This document shows positions 7,007-16,738 of a stretch of 64,000 nucleotides of DNA, in pieces; the first letter of the stretch is position 1, and each line of letters opens with the position of its first letter. The DNA lies in assembly GCF_001713395.1 (NCBI RefSeq), contig NZ_CP016452.1, positions 1,488,001 through 1,552,000 on the forward strand, in the 5' to 3' direction. Position numbers and translations under genes: made by a program. The notes beneath the pieces were generated by a model that was given only the letters and a program-made list of their open reading frames with translations, was not told where the DNA came from and searched no databases. The DNA comes from Sinorhizobium sp. RAC02. Lineage in GTDB: Bacteria; Pseudomonadota; Alphaproteobacteria; Rhizobiales; Rhizobiaceae.

Positions 7007-10000
7007 TTAGAAGCGAATCTTCACCATTCCCTTGAACACTCGGCCCCATCCGTTGAAACCCGGCATGACTTCGAAATCCTCGTCCAGCAAATTGTAGGCA
7101 CTGGCTTCGAAAGCGATGTTCTTGTCAAATGGCTCCCAGGTCAGTTCGGCGTCCAATGTCCAGTAGTCATCCAGTTTGCGAGGGGTGACATCTCCATAGC
7201 GTTCGCCGACATAGTTGGCGGCCAACGTCGCTTTCAGATTGGCGTCGCTCACATAGGTAACCGCGACTTGTCCCGTGTGGCGAGGCAGAAAGGGCAAGGC
7301 CCGGCCGAAAGCAGGGCTCGTCTGATCCTTCACCTCGGAAAACGCCAACGCATAGGTTGCCGAAAGGCCGAAGCCATGAGGCAGTGCGAGATTGGCCGTA
7401 ACGGCGACGCGATCGGCTTCCGCCCTGCTGAAGCTGTAGCTTGATAGGAGCAATGCGTCGTTCACGGTCAGGTCGTGAAAGGTCTGGTGCTGGTAGTCGA
7501 CCGTCGTGAAGAAACGATCCGTCCATTCGGCATCCCATTTGAGTGCCAATGTGTCCGAGTAACCATCGGACCCTACGCTGAAATCATTGGCCTGCAATCC
7601 GACGATCCCTATGGGGGCAAGCGTCGGTGTCGTCATATCCGACGTTTGGCGAATGTAGCCTGCTCGCAGCCAATGCCCCTCGGCAGGTATCCAGGCAAAC
7701 CCCGCGCGTGGTTCAAGATGCTCGGCGTCACTTTCGCTGCCCCCGAGAACGGTTCCAAACAGGCCGTATTCAGCCTTCAGATCCGGCGTAATATCATGCA
7801 ACAGATCGACATAGGCTTTGCTGAAGTAGCTTTCGTCGCGGGTGGACGCGCTGACCGCCGGGATGTCGGAGGTTTCGACCCGGATATCGAACGAATTGTT
7901 CAGAACGCCGCCTTCCACGCCATAACGCCAGGTGAGATTGTCGCTCTCGACGACATGATTGACCGCAGCGACATAGCTCTTCTGCCCGAACACCGTCGTG
8001 CCATCTTGAAAAAACGGCGGAGTTTCCTCTCGCATTCTTCGCTCGAAATCGAGCGAGGAAAACAGCAGCGCCGTATTCACCACGTTGCGATAGTCTATCG
8101 TGTGGCTCCAGCCGAGACCGGCCGTGGTGAAAGTGGTGTCCACCCCGTAAAGACGGCCGGGGAAAAAGAGATTGATGTAGGGCGTATTGAACTCGAAGCC
8201 GGACGTGCTGTGGCTGGCGTAGGCGACCAGCCGATCATCCGGCGTTAGGGTCGAGGTGAGATAGCCATTCAACCCCTTGATCTTCTGTTCGTTTTCGCTG
8301 TTGCGGGTAAGAATGCCGCTGTCGAGAACCGTGCGCGTTCTATCCGGCGAATCCGCGTATTGCAGATTCAGATAGCCGCTGAAGGGTACCGGCTCGTTCG
8401 AATAGCTTTGAAGCTCCAGCTCCCCGACCCACCCTTCTGTACCCGGGTTGAGGGTTGTGCCGATACCGATCGATCCCTCGAAGAATGGCCGACGCAGAAG
8501 ATTGGCGGAACGAGACCGGCTGGAAATCATGTGTGGGTCGAACAACAGGCCCTGGAAGAACGACGAAAATGATTTGCTGTTCGGATTGTCGGTAATGACG
8601 TTTTCGCCGAAAAGAAATGAACTTGTCAGTGGGTCTGTGCCACCGCGAATCGATTGGTCGACGTAGGAACTGCCTTCAAAGGGATCGAAAACGGCATCAC
8701 CGTAATACTGTCCCCACGCGTTCAGTCCTTGTAGGCGAAATGCGTTGTTCAGGGTGGAGCCGGCATTCTGATTGGCGTCGAGCGTCGCAAAATGGCCGCC
8801 CTGTGCACGGGATCGGCGAAGGAATTCCTGGGCGTTCTCGATCGCTCCTTCGGCATCATAGTCGTCAATCGCAATCGAGGTGCGCATGGACGAAATGACC
8901 GGGTCGTTCTTGTCGAGCCGGTCGGCATTGTCGAGCGCCTGGTCGGCCGGTTCCCGGGCGCCGCTTTCGTAGTATGCGGCCGCCAACAGGAGCTGGGATT
9001 GCGAGTGCCCGGGATTGGCGGTGGAGGCGGCAAGCATATCGTCCACGCCCTTTTCCAGGTCACCGGTCTGCAGGTAGTAGCGGCCGCGGGCGAGCAGGGC
9101 GAAGCTGAAGGCAGGATCGGCGGCTATCGCCAGATCGATTTCGCGCTTGGCTTCCTTCATGCGACTTTGATCGAGATAGAAAATCGCGAGGTTGGCGTGC
9201 CCGATGGGACTTTCCGGGTCGAGCTCGATTCCCCGTATCAGTGCAGCTTCCGCTGCACGCGTAGCACCGCGCGCATCTTGCAGAAGGCCCAGATCGTTCC
9301 ACATCGAGGAGGAACCCGGCGCAAGCTCGGTCGCGCGTGTCAGATCCGCGAGTCCTCCTTCTAGATTTCCTTCGAAATCGACCAGGAACCGTGCACGGGC
9401 AGCCAAGGCAAGCGGATCGTCGGGATCGAGGGAGAGGGCGCGATCGACCGCTTCGCGCATCTGCTCGCGGTCGTTTATGAGTTGGGCAAGGAGCGCACGG
9501 ATTGCCGGAAGCGACGATTCGTCGGGAAAGCGTGCCTCCGCGTCGCGCATAACGGCGATCGCTGCGGGAATGTCTTCGAGGAAGCCAACCGTGTAGGCTT
9601 TCATAACGGCGGAGTAGGGGTCCCGAACCTCTCCCGGAGGCGTCAATACAAGCTCGGGGCTCGCCAGTGAGCGTGCATAATACTCCCCATAGGCGGCGAT
9701 GCCGCGGCGGACAGGATCCAGCCCGGATTTCGCCTCTGCGAAGAGACGCGCAGCGTCCGCGTAGCGTGTCTCGGCGCCGGCCAGCAAAGCCTCCGCCATG
9801 GCGGCACGCGCCCTGCCGGAAGGTGTCAGTCGCCCCTTCCTGGCCTCGGCGAGTGCGACGCGTGCCGCGTCGCGCCCGATGAGGCTCAAGCTTACCTCCG
9901 CAAGAACCAGCCAGTCGTCTGCACTGCGCGCATCAGGCGGAATAGCCGAGACCCGCGCCTGCTCCTCGCGCATGCGATTGAGCGGCAATGGTGTTGCCGG

Positions 10001-10681
10001 TATGATGGTGAAGCCATCCCGCAGGGTCAGATAGAAAAGCATCTGCTCTCGGTCGTCCGGCGTGACGATGACGAATTTTTGCGGCGCCCGGCCGACAGAC
10101 GCAACGGCGGCTTCGCCCTGGGAGACTTCCACGCTGCCAAGTTCGTTCTTCAGCTCGACCTGGCCTTCGAGTACGACCAGCGAGGTCTGGTCGCCCTTGA
10201 CGGTCAGGGTCCAGTCCGTGCCGCGGATTGCCGCCGTCGCTGCCGGGGTCTCCACCGCAAGACCCTGGCCGCCGCGCTGGGCGCGGGCCCACATCGTGCC
10301 GGACTGGAGGTTCAGCGTGGTATCGCCGCCCGGCGCCATCTGCTTGACCTGCAGCGCGGAATTGCGGCCGAGCCGTACCTGGGTGCGGTCTGCGAAAAGA
10401 ATGGCGAGCTGGCCGACGGCGTTGGTGCGCAACACGTCCCCGCCCAGAAGGTTTTGGTAACGCACCACGTTCTGCCAGTTCGAAAAATCGACGAAGCGGA
10501 CTTCCTCGCCCATCTTCTGCTCGATCACCGAACCGGCCACCGAACCGCTGCGATCCACAGGATCGGCCGTCGCACGATCAGGTAACAGGCCGACGAGGCT
10601 TGCCGCCGCCGCCAGATGCAACACGCTCGCCACAAGCGGCTTCAGTCCGCTTCGATATCGATGCAAATCCCGTCCGTGCAA
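7007..10681 (-). CDS. FecR-TPR-outer-membrane beta-barrel fusion protein
   Basis: 1224 residues, apparently exported. Order: signal peptide (about 1-39, cleavage near ATADP); FecR-type domain (about 80-195, with GDVLRTNAVGQLAILFADRT and ETPAATAAIRGTDW); a long helical TPR region (about 290-660, many A-x-x-x-DP repeats); and a C-terminal beta-strand-rich region (about 690-1224) that ends in the aromatic KIRF, as outer-membrane barrels do. No TonB plug is visible. FecR domains usually sit in inner-membrane anti-sigma factors, so joining one to TPRs and a barrel is atypical. No sigma factor or partner lies nearby. Function unknown; surface sensing, secretion or polymer export are possible. Confidence 0.78.
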   Translation of the reverse strand: MHGRDLHRYRSGLKPLVASVLHLAAAASLVGLLPDRATADPVDRSGSVAGSVIEQKMGEEVRFVDFSNWQNVVRYQNLLGGDVLRTNAVGQLAILFADRTQVRLGRNSALQVKQMAPGGDTTLNLQSGTMWARAQRGGQGLAVETPAATAAIRGTDWTLTVKGDQTSLVVLEGQVELKNELGSVEVSQGEAAVASVGRAPQKFVIVTPDDREQMLFYLTLRDGFTIIPATPLPLNRMREEQARVSAIPPDARSADDWLVLAEVSLSLIGRDAARVALAEARKGRLTPSGRARAAMAEALLAGAETRYADAARLFAEAKSGLDPVRRGIAAYGEYYARSLASPELVLTPPGEVRDPYSAVMKAYTVGFLEDIPAAIAVMRDAEARFPDESSLPAIRALLAQLINDREQMREAVDRALSLDPDDPLALAARARFLVDFEGNLEGGLADLTRATELAPGSSSMWNDLGLLQDARGATRAAEAALIRGIELDPESPIGHANLAIFYLDQSRMKEAKREIDLAIAADPAFSFALLARGRYYLQTGDLEKGVDDMLAASTANPGHSQSQLLLAAAYYESGAREPADQALDNADRLDKNDPVISSMRTSIAIDDYDAEGAIENAQEFLRRSRAQGGHFATLDANQNAGSTLNNAFRLQGLNAWGQYYGDAVFDPFEGSSYVDQSIRGGTDPLTSSFLFGENVITDNPNSKSFSSFFQGLLFDPHMISSRSRSANLLRRPFFEGSIGIGTTLNPGTEGWVGELELQSYSNEPVPFSGYLNLQYADSPDRTRTVLDSGILTRNSENEQKIKGLNGYLTSTLTPDDRLVAYASHSTSGFEFNTPYINLFFPGRLYGVDTTFTTAGLGWSHTIDYRNVVNTALLFSSLDFERRMREETPPFFQDGTTVFGQKSYVAAVNHVVESDNLTWRYGVEGGVLNNSFDIRVETSDIPAVSASTRDESYFSKAYVDLLHDITPDLKAEYGLFGTVLGGSESDAEHLEPRAGFAWIPAEGHWLRAGYIRQTSDMTTPTLAPIGIVGLQANDFSVGSDGYSDTLALKWDAEWTDRFFTTVDYQHQTFHDLTVNDALLLSSYSFSRAEADRVAVTANLALPHGFGLSATYALAFSEVKDQTSPAFGRALPFLPRHTGQVAVTYVSDANLKATLAANYVGERYGDVTPRKLDDYWTLDAELTWEPFDKNIAFEASAYNLLDEDFEVMPGFNGWGRVFKGMVKIRF

Positions 10682-10910
10682 CCCAACTCCCCCACCAGGA
10701 TGCGAAAGATCGCGTCATCCGGCTTGGGTACGACGAGGCCTCACAAACTGCCGATGCTTATGCAAGGGCGGAAAGCAGCATATCGATAACAACGGATGCA
10801 AGTTGAACGCGAACGTGGCGTACAGATACTGCCTTTTCATTTTGTGGGCAATCTTCGATTTATGTTCGAAATGCTTTCAGATTCACGGGCTATCGAAGGG
10901 CGGTGGATAA
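10682..10910 (-). other. Upstream region of the FecR-TPR-barrel gene
   Basis: Together with the terminator beyond it, this is the gap of about 300 bases between the barrel gene start and the cupin gene end. It must hold the barrel-gene promoter. I saw no coding frame and no convincing -35/-10 pair. Confidence 0.4.
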
Positions 10911-10949
10911 AATGGAAGGGCCGGGGCTTCATGTCCCGGCCCTTCCATT
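10911..10949 (-). terminator. Rho-independent terminator of cluster A
   Basis: A perfect 15-bp stem (AATGGAAGGGCCGGG with CCCGGCCCTTCCATT) and 9-base loop. Read on the - strand it ends in ATTTTAT, giving a T-tract just 30 bases past the cupin gene stop. Confidence 0.85.
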
Positions 10950-10978
10950 TGTCTCAATGGGCGAATTTTCAAAGCAGC

Positions 10979-11341
10979 TTAAACGCCGGCAGCGACCATC
11001 GTGTAGATCTTGCGGGTCTGCTCGTGGATCGTCCATTCGCCGCGCCAGCCAAGCGGCAGCACGAACATCTCGCCTGCGCCGATCTCCTTTGCCGTGCCGT
11101 CGCTGTTGTGCAGCGTCACGCGACCGACAAGCAGGTGGCAGATTTCGGCGTGGTCGCTGCGGTCGGCGGTAAAGCGGCCGGGCGTGCATTCCCACACACC
11201 GGTTTCCATCTTGCCGTCGGGGCTGGTCCAGAGGGCGACGGCCGCCTCCTCCTGATTGCCCTCGAGCGAGGTCTGTTTCGACGCGAAGGCGCCGAGATCG
11301 AGGCTCAGGAGGTCGCCGAAATTCTCAAAACTGATCATCAT
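10979..11341 (-). CDS. Small cupin-domain protein
   Basis: A 120-residue single-domain cupin. The conserved barrel motifs are visible as HAEICHLLVGRVTL and GAGEMFVLPLGWRG, like the cupin_3/DUF861 group found beside polyamine catabolic genes. A GACAGGA site precedes the double ATG at 11341. It follows the FAD oxidoreductase by 24 bases and is the last gene of cluster A before the terminator. Its job is unknown: such cupins may be small enzymes or ligand-binding accessory proteins of amine oxidation. Confidence 0.85.
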   Translation of the reverse strand: MMISFENFGDLLSLDLGAFASKQTSLEGNQEEAAVALWTSPDGKMETGVWECTPGRFTADRSDHAEICHLLVGRVTLHNSDGTAKEIGAGEMFVLPLGWRGEWTIHEQTRKIYTMVAAGV

Positions 11342-11365
11342 ATGTCCTGTCTTAAAGTGCGTGTT

Positions 11366-12751
11366 TCAATGGCCGGTAATGCTGTCGGCGAGTGCCGCCA
11401 GCTTCGATGTGTGCGGCTGGCCGGCGAATTCACGGTCATCCGCCATGCGGTAGAGCTGGTACATGGAGTGCACGCCGAGCCAGCGGAACGGCTCCGGCTC
11501 CCATTTGCGGACCGTGCGGTTCACCCAGGGCAGGCCGGTCAGTTCCGTCTCGCGGTTGAGCACGAGATCAGCAAGCGTGCGGCCGGCGAGGTTCGAGCTG
11601 GAGACGCCGAGGCCGACATAGCCGCCGGCCCAGCCGATACCCGTCGAGCGATCGAAACCGGCCGTCGTGCACCAGTCGCGCGGCACGCCGAGCACGCCGC
11701 ACCAGGCGTGGTCGATCTTCAGCGATTTCGTCTGCGGGAGAAGCCGCGTCAGGATGCCGTGCAGCGCGTCGATGGTCGCCTGCTGCGTCTGGCCGTTGAC
11801 GTCGGTCTTCGAGCCGAAGCGATAGGGTACGCCGCGCCCGCCCATGGTGATGCGGCCCTCGCGGGTGCGCTGGGCGTAGCAATAGGCGTGCGCCGCGTCG
11901 CCGAGCAGTTCGTGGCCTTCCCAGCCGATCTGCTTCCAGAGCGCATCCGGTACGGGTTCGGTGACGATCTGGGCGCTGTTCAGCGCCAGCCATGTCCGTT
12001 CATAGCCCGGCAGGCCCGCGGAAAAGCCTTCCGTGGCACGGATGATGTAGGGCGCGCGCACCGTGCCGCGGTCGGTTTCGACACGACCTTTCTCGAACGA
12101 GGTGACGCTGGTTCCCTCATAGATCGACACGCCAAGGCCTTCGACAACACGTGCAAGGCCGCGCACCAGCTTGGCCGGCTGCACGCGGGCCATGCCGCGG
12201 TAGATGATGGCGCCGCGGAGGTCAGCGATGTTGATGTGCTTTGCGGCCTCGTCCGCTGACAGAAGCTGCACACGTTCCGGCGGCATCTGCCAGTCGAGAT
12301 CGAACTGGTAACTTTCGCGCACGCGTTGAAGCTGGGCGGCGTTGGTGGCGGCGATGATCTTGTCGACGCGAATGAGATCTGCGTCGATGCCCTCGGCCTT
12401 GGTGACGCGTTCGACCTCGTCGACGGTCCCGGCCATGGCGTTCTGCATGTCGACGACGGCGCCGCGGCTGGAGGTTTTTGCGTATTTCTCACGCGACCAG
12501 CTGAAGCCACCGGAGAGCCAGCCACCATTGCGGCCCGATGCGCCGAAGCCGGCGAATTCCCGCTCGAGCACGACGATATTGAGGCTCGGATTGGCCTTCT
12601 TCAGGTAGTAGGCGGTCCACAGGCCGGTATAGCCGGCGCCGATGATGCAGACATCGGCCTCGCGATCACCGGGAAGGGGAGGGCGCTTCTGGGGAATGCC
12701 GCCGATATCGGCGTACCAGAAGGAAATGTTGCCGTTGGTCTTGACGTCCAT
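11366..12751 (-). CDS. FAD-dependent amine oxidoreductase (PuuB/OrdL-like)
   Basis: A 461-residue DAO-fold flavoprotein. The FAD Rossmann motif is GAGYTG (about 38-43), and FGASGRNGGWLSGG is the signature of the gamma-glutamylputrescine oxidase group. It probably oxidises an amine or glutamylated amine to an aldehyde. It lies 16 bases after the transporter ATPase gene, so import and oxidation are coupled. With the PuuR-like regulator at 16739 the most natural substrate is a polyamine-type compound, by inference. Confidence 0.87.
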   Translation of the reverse strand: MDVKTNGNISFWYADIGGIPQKRPPLPGDREADVCIIGAGYTGLWTAYYLKKANPSLNIVVLEREFAGFGASGRNGGWLSGGFSWSREKYAKTSSRGAVVDMQNAMAGTVDEVERVTKAEGIDADLIRVDKIIAATNAAQLQRVRESYQFDLDWQMPPERVQLLSADEAAKHINIADLRGAIIYRGMARVQPAKLVRGLARVVEGLGVSIYEGTSVTSFEKGRVETDRGTVRAPYIIRATEGFSAGLPGYERTWLALNSAQIVTEPVPDALWKQIGWEGHELLGDAAHAYCYAQRTREGRITMGGRGVPYRFGSKTDVNGQTQQATIDALHGILTRLLPQTKSLKIDHAWCGVLGVPRDWCTTAGFDRSTGIGWAGGYVGLGVSSSNLAGRTLADLVLNRETELTGLPWVNRTVRKWEPEPFRWLGVHSMYQLYRMADDREFAGQPHTSKLAALADSITGH

Positions 12752-12767
12752 GGGGATGCTTTCGGGT

Positions 12768-13889
12768 TCAGGTCAGCGTCACGTCGGCGCTGGCATCGTC
12801 GGGAAGAAGAATGAGGTCGGCAGGCGTGAAGGCGATGTCCACGCTGTCACCGATGGCGAAATCCGTTGCGCCGAGCGGGCTGCGGACGACGGCGATCGTG
12901 CCGTCGTTCAGCCGGATTTCGTATTTCGAGCCGGAGCCGAGATAAATCGCCTCCGCGACCGAGCCGGACAGGCGGTTTTCGCCGGTCACGACATCGGTAC
13001 CGGCACGCTTCAGCGCCACGCGCTCCGGCCGCAGGAGCATGACCGGCCGGGCATCGGCGGCAAGGCGGCTGTGCGCCACGATCCTGTCGTTGCCGATGGT
13101 CATGATCGTGTCATTACCGGAGACTTCGCTTGCGCCCCGCAATACGGTGGATTCGCCGATGAAGCGACCAACGAACAGCGTCGCCGGATTGTCGTAGAGT
13201 TCACGTCCCGTACCGATCTGCTCGATGCGGCCACCGTTGAAAACGGCGATGCGATCAGACAGCACCAGCGCCTCCTCCTGGTCGTGGGTGACGTAGACGA
13301 AGGTCGTTCCGAGTTCGCGATGGATGCGCTTGATCTCGAGCTGGAGCCATTCGCGCAGCTTCTTGTCGAGCGCGCCGAGCGGTTCGTCCATCAGGAGCAG
13401 GGGCGGATCGAAGACCAGCGCGCGGGCGAGCGCCACGCGCTGCTGCTGGCCGCCGGAAAGCTCGTTCGGATAGCGATGGGCAAAATCCGCCATCTTCACC
13501 ATGTCGAGCGCGCGTTTGACCCGGCGTTCGCGGTCCTCGCCCTTGATGCCGCGGAGCGTCAGCGGATAGGCGACATTCTTGCCGACCGTCATGTGCGGGA
13601 AGAGCGCGTAGTGCTGGAAGACCACGCCGATGTTACGCTTGTGCGAGGGCAGACCGGTCACACTCTTGCCGCCGATTTCGAGCGTGCCGGAACTGATGTC
13701 GGTGAAACCGGCGATCAGGTTCAACGTCGTCGTCTTACCGGAACCGGAGGGGCCGAGCAGTGTCATGAACTCGCCGGGGCGGATGTGGAGATCGATGTCG
13801 TTGAGGGCCACGAAAGCGCCATAACGCTTCGAGGCCTTGCGGATTTCGATCGCAGCACCAGCGGATCGTTGGGGTGCATTCATAGTCAT
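12768..13889 (-). CDS. ABC transporter ATPase, spermidine/putrescine type (cluster A)
   Basis: A 373-residue PotA-like importer ATPase: Walker A GPSGSGKTT, signature [15 protein letters not shown], Walker B LLLMDEPLGALD, H-loop VTHDQEE, then a C-terminal TOBE regulatory domain. The open frame runs much further upstream, but that part is antisense-phase noise over the permease gene. ATG 13889 overlaps the permease TGA in an ATGA, fixing the start. It energises the two permeases just upstream. Confidence 0.93.
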   Translation of the reverse strand: MTMNAPQRSAGAAIEIRKASKRYGAFVALNDIDLHIRPGEFMTLLGPSGSGKTTTLNLIAGFTDISSGTLEIGGKSVTGLPSHKRNIGVVFQHYALFPHMTVGKNVAYPLTLRGIKGEDRERRVKRALDMVKMADFAHRYPNELSGGQQQRVALARALVFDPPLLLMDEPLGALDKKLREWLQLEIKRIHRELGTTFVYVTHDQEEALVLSDRIAVFNGGRIEQIGTGRELYDNPATLFVGRFIGESTVLRGASEVSGNDTIMTIGNDRIVAHSRLAADARPVMLLRPERVALKRAGTDVVTGENRLSGSVAEAIYLGSGSKYEIRLNDGTIAVVRSPLGATDFAIGDSVDIAFTPADLILLPDDASADVTLT

Positions 13890-14671
13890 GTCCTTCCACG
13901 GCGCATGCCGAAGAGCAGGCCGGCAATGATGATGAGCGACGTTGCGATGAAGAGCAGGGTGCCGACGGCGGCAACCGTCGGGTCGGCGTCGCGGGTGATC
14001 GACGAGTAGATCTGCACCGGCAGGGTCTTCAGGTAGGGGCTGGTGATGAACAGCGCGACGATGATTTCGTCGAACGAGGTGATGAAGGCGAAGAGCGCGC
14101 CTGAGAGGATGCCCGGCAGGATCAATGGCAGCGTCACCGTGCGAAACACCGTCAGCCGCCCGGCGCCGAGGCTCGATGCCGCCGTTTCCAGCCGGCGATC
14201 GAAGACTTCGAGGCTTGCCTGCACCGCGATCAGGACAAAAGGAATGGCGAGCATGGTGTGCGCCAGCACGAAGCCCGTGACGGTGCCGACCAGATGGGCG
14301 TCGAGATAGACGGCATAGATGCCGATCGCCAGAACCACCCCGGGCACGACCATCGGCGTGATCAGCAGGGCCCGCAGCAGCCCGCCTGTGCGCGCCGCCG
14401 CGCGGGTCACGCCGAAGGCGGCGAGGGTGCCAACGACAGTTGCGACCACTGCCACGATGAGGGCGATGAACAGCGAGTTGGTGAAGCTCGTCGTCCAGTC
14501 CGGATTGGTGAAGAAGTTGCCGTACCATTGCCACGAGAAACCGACCGGTGGGAAGGCCAGCGACTTGTTGCCGTTGAACGACATCGGGATCACGACCAGC
14601 GTCGGCGCCAGCAACAGCACGGCGACGAGCAGGCAGAAGAGGCCGAGGAGAACGCGCGGGAAAGAAGGCAT
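13886..14671 (-). CDS. ABC transporter permease, PotC type (cluster A)
   Basis: A 261-residue inner-membrane permease with about six hydrophobic segments and the cytoplasmic EAA loop (LETAASSLGAGRLTVFRTVTLPLI) that docks on the ATPase. The N-terminal ending GNKSLAFPPVGFSWQWY is typical of PotC-type subunits. It starts 4 bases after the partner permease stop and its own stop overlaps the ATPase start. Confidence 0.92.
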   Translation of the reverse strand: MPSFPRVLLGLFCLLVAVLLLAPTLVVIPMSFNGNKSLAFPPVGFSWQWYGNFFTNPDWTTSFTNSLFIALIVAVVATVVGTLAAFGVTRAAARTGGLLRALLITPMVVPGVVLAIGIYAVYLDAHLVGTVTGFVLAHTMLAIPFVLIAVQASLEVFDRRLETAASSLGAGRLTVFRTVTLPLILPGILSGALFAFITSFDEIIVALFITSPYLKTLPVQIYSSITRDADPTVAAVGTLLFIATSLIIIAGLLFGMRRGRT

Positions 14672-14675
14672 CGGC

Positions 14676-15563
14676 TCAGGCCTCCCTGCGCGAGCTGGCG
14701 TGTTTCTGGCGCATCAGCGGGGCGGCGATGGCGAGCAGCACGAAGGTTGCGACCAGCAGAACGACGCCCATGGCACCACCGCGGCCCCAGTTGAGCAGGC
14801 TCAACACCTGGTTCTGCACGAGCGAAGACAGCATCGTGCTGCGCGGGCCACCGAGCAGTGCCGGCGTGATGTAGAAGCCGAGCGACAGGATGAAGACGAT
14901 GATGACGCCGGCATAGACGCCGGGTAGCGACAGCGGCATGTAGATCTGCACGAAGGCGCGCCAGGGCTTTGCGCCGAGGCTGCGGGCGGCCTGCAACAGG
15001 CGGGTATCTATGCCCTTCATCACGGAATAGATCGGCAGGATCATGAAGGGCAGCAGCACCTGCGTCATGCCGATGATGACGCCGGGCAGCGTGCGGATCA
15101 GCTTGACCGGCGAAAGGCCGAGGCCGCGCAGGAAGGAATTAATGACGCCGGAATCCTGCAACAGGATGACCCAGGCCAGCGTGCGCACGACGCCGCTTAG
15201 CCAGAAGGGCACGAGCACGCAAAGGATCAGCACCAGCCGGACATTCTTGCCGACGATGGTCATGGCGTAGGCGTAGGGGTAGGCGCAGATGAGCGAAACC
15301 AGTGTGACCCAGGCGGCAACCACAAAGGTCCGCTGCAGCACCGTCCTGTTGACCGCGGACTGGAAGAACCAGACGTAGTTGTCGATGCCCGGCGCAGGCT
15401 CGGTGAAGCTGCGGACGACGACGATCGCCAGCGGATAGGCCAGTGCGATCACGAGCACCAGCACGGCGGGCGCCGCAAGCCAGACCGCGCCACGGGGGCG
15501 AAATCGTGAAAGGAAGCCGGGCTGTTCGGCACTGGCGGCTAGGTCGGGGGTGGCGGTGGTCAT
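14676..15563 (-). CDS. ABC transporter permease, PotB type (cluster A)
   Basis: A 295-residue inner-membrane permease; membrane helices and the EAA loop (LLQAARSLGAKPWRAFVQIYMPL) are visible, with the N-terminal extension typical of PotB-like partners. GGGAGATCTCC precedes ATG 15563. Pairs with the 13886-14671 permease. Confidence 0.92.
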   Translation of the reverse strand: MTTATPDLAASAEQPGFLSRFRPRGAVWLAAPAVLVLVIALAYPLAIVVVRSFTEPAPGIDNYVWFFQSAVNRTVLQRTFVVAAWVTLVSLICAYPYAYAMTIVGKNVRLVLILCVLVPFWLSGVVRTLAWVILLQDSGVINSFLRGLGLSPVKLIRTLPGVIIGMTQVLLPFMILPIYSVMKGIDTRLLQAARSLGAKPWRAFVQIYMPLSLPGVYAGVIIVFILSLGFYITPALLGGPRSTMLSSLVQNQVLSLLNWGRGGAMGVVLLVATFVLLAIAAPLMRQKHASSRREA

Positions 15564-15587
15564 GGAGATCTCCCGTCATGGAAGCAA

Positions 15588-15605
15588 GTCCGGCCGAAGC
15601 CGGAC
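15588..15605 (-). other. Stem-loop between binding-protein and permease genes (cluster A)
   Basis: GTCCGGC-CGAA-GCCGGAC, a 7-bp perfect stem with a CGAA tetraloop, in the 59-base gap after the solute-binding-protein stop. There is no T-tract. Such elements commonly protect or attenuate mRNA so that the binding protein is made in excess. Confidence 0.55.
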
Positions 15606-15622
15606 CTGCGAGGGATCAAGGC

Positions 15623-16699
15623 TTAGTTGCCGGAGAGAAGCGCATTCCACTTCTCGGCGGCGAGATCGAAGTTCTTCACCCAGAACGGGATGTTCTGCTG
15701 ATAGCTCTGGCCGATACGCTCCGGCGTGCTGGTGAGGAATGCAGCGGTGACGTCATCCACCTTCGGCTTGGAGTCGAGGTTGATCGGCGTGTAGGAGGTC
15801 TTTTCGGTCAGGATCTCCTGCGAGCGAGCGCCGAGATAGGCGTTGAGCAGGGCGTAGGCAGCATCGGTATCCTTGACGCCGACCGGAATGGTCATCTGGT
15901 CCATGACGACCAGCCAATCCTGCCAGACCGGCGTATACTGTGCGCCGTTCTTCACGGCGGTCATCGCGCGGCCGGTCCACATCATGACCATGTCGGCTTC
16001 ACCGGATTCGGCGAGCTGCTGCGATTCAGCGCCGGTCTTCCAATAGATCGTGTCGGGGCCGAGATCGCGCAGCTTCTGGATGCCTTTCTCGATGTCATCG
16101 GCCGTCATCGCCTTCGGATCGCCGCCAGTTGCCTTGAAGGCCTGCTCGATCAGGCCGCCTGTCGGATCGCCGCTGCCGTCGATGGCGCGGCTGCCCGGAA
16201 ACTTCTCCGTGTCGAAGAAATCGACCCAGTTCTTCGGCGGATTGTCCTTGTAGGTCTCGTTCTTGTACATCAGCACGACGCCATAGTTCATCGCCGGGAC
16301 CGAGCACTCGCCGACCTGGTTCGGCGGGATCTTCGACACGTCGAGCTTGGAGAAGTCGAGCTTCTGGAACAGCGTGCCGCAATGGACGTAGGGCGGCAGG
16401 TCGGCGGTATCGACGACATCCCAGGTGACGTTGCCGGCATCGACCTGCGCCTTCAGCTTCGCGATTTCCGTCGGGCCGTCATTGAGCAGCGTCACGCCGG
16501 ATTTCGTGACGAAATCCTGAAGGGCGGCCACCTGGCCGTCCTGGTAGATGCCGCCATAGGAGACGAAGGTCAGCGTCTTGCCCTTGAGCGAGCCTTCCTT
16601 CACTTCGCCGGCGACCGGCTTTTCCTGTGCAAACGCCGGCAACGCCAGGGCGCACGTCATCGTTAGGGCGAAAGCCCTCGCAAAATTCTTCATCGTCAT
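15623..16699 (-). CDS. Periplasmic solute-binding protein, polyamine type (cluster A)
   Basis: A 358-residue PotD/PotF-like binding protein with a Sec signal peptide (hydrophobic stretch ending ALPAFAQE) and the early beta-strand TFVSYGGIYQDGQ typical of the family. GGGAGTA lies just before ATG 16699. It captures the substrate for the permease/ATPase genes that follow on the same strand. Ligand unknown; polyamine or an aminated derivative by family and neighbours. Confidence 0.92.
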   Translation of the reverse strand: MTMKNFARAFALTMTCALALPAFAQEKPVAGEVKEGSLKGKTLTFVSYGGIYQDGQVAALQDFVTKSGVTLLNDGPTEIAKLKAQVDAGNVTWDVVDTADLPPYVHCGTLFQKLDFSKLDVSKIPPNQVGECSVPAMNYGVVLMYKNETYKDNPPKNWVDFFDTEKFPGSRAIDGSGDPTGGLIEQAFKATGGDPKAMTADDIEKGIQKLRDLGPDTIYWKTGAESQQLAESGEADMVMMWTGRAMTAVKNGAQYTPVWQDWLVVMDQMTIPVGVKDTDAAYALLNAYLGARSQEILTEKTSYTPINLDSKPKVDDVTAAFLTSTPERIGQSYQQNIPFWVKNFDLAAEKWNALLSGN

Positions 16700-16738
16700 T
16701 ACTCCCAGTAGCGCTCGCGTGCGTTGTTCCTGCTGCGG

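Noticed and set aside
10796..12259. 487-codon + strand open frame over cupin and oxidoreductase genes
   Set aside because: Shadow; the - strand genes have FAD and cupin motifs and ribosome sites. It also crosses the cluster A terminator.
13890..14534. N-terminal extension of the cluster A ATPase frame (would give a 588-residue protein)
   Set aside because: The extension overlaps the permease gene in another frame; ATGA overlap at 13886-13889 and family length fix the start at 13889.
15443..16666. 407-codon + strand frame opposite the cluster A binding-protein gene
   Set aside because: Shadow of a well-supported binding protein with signal peptide.
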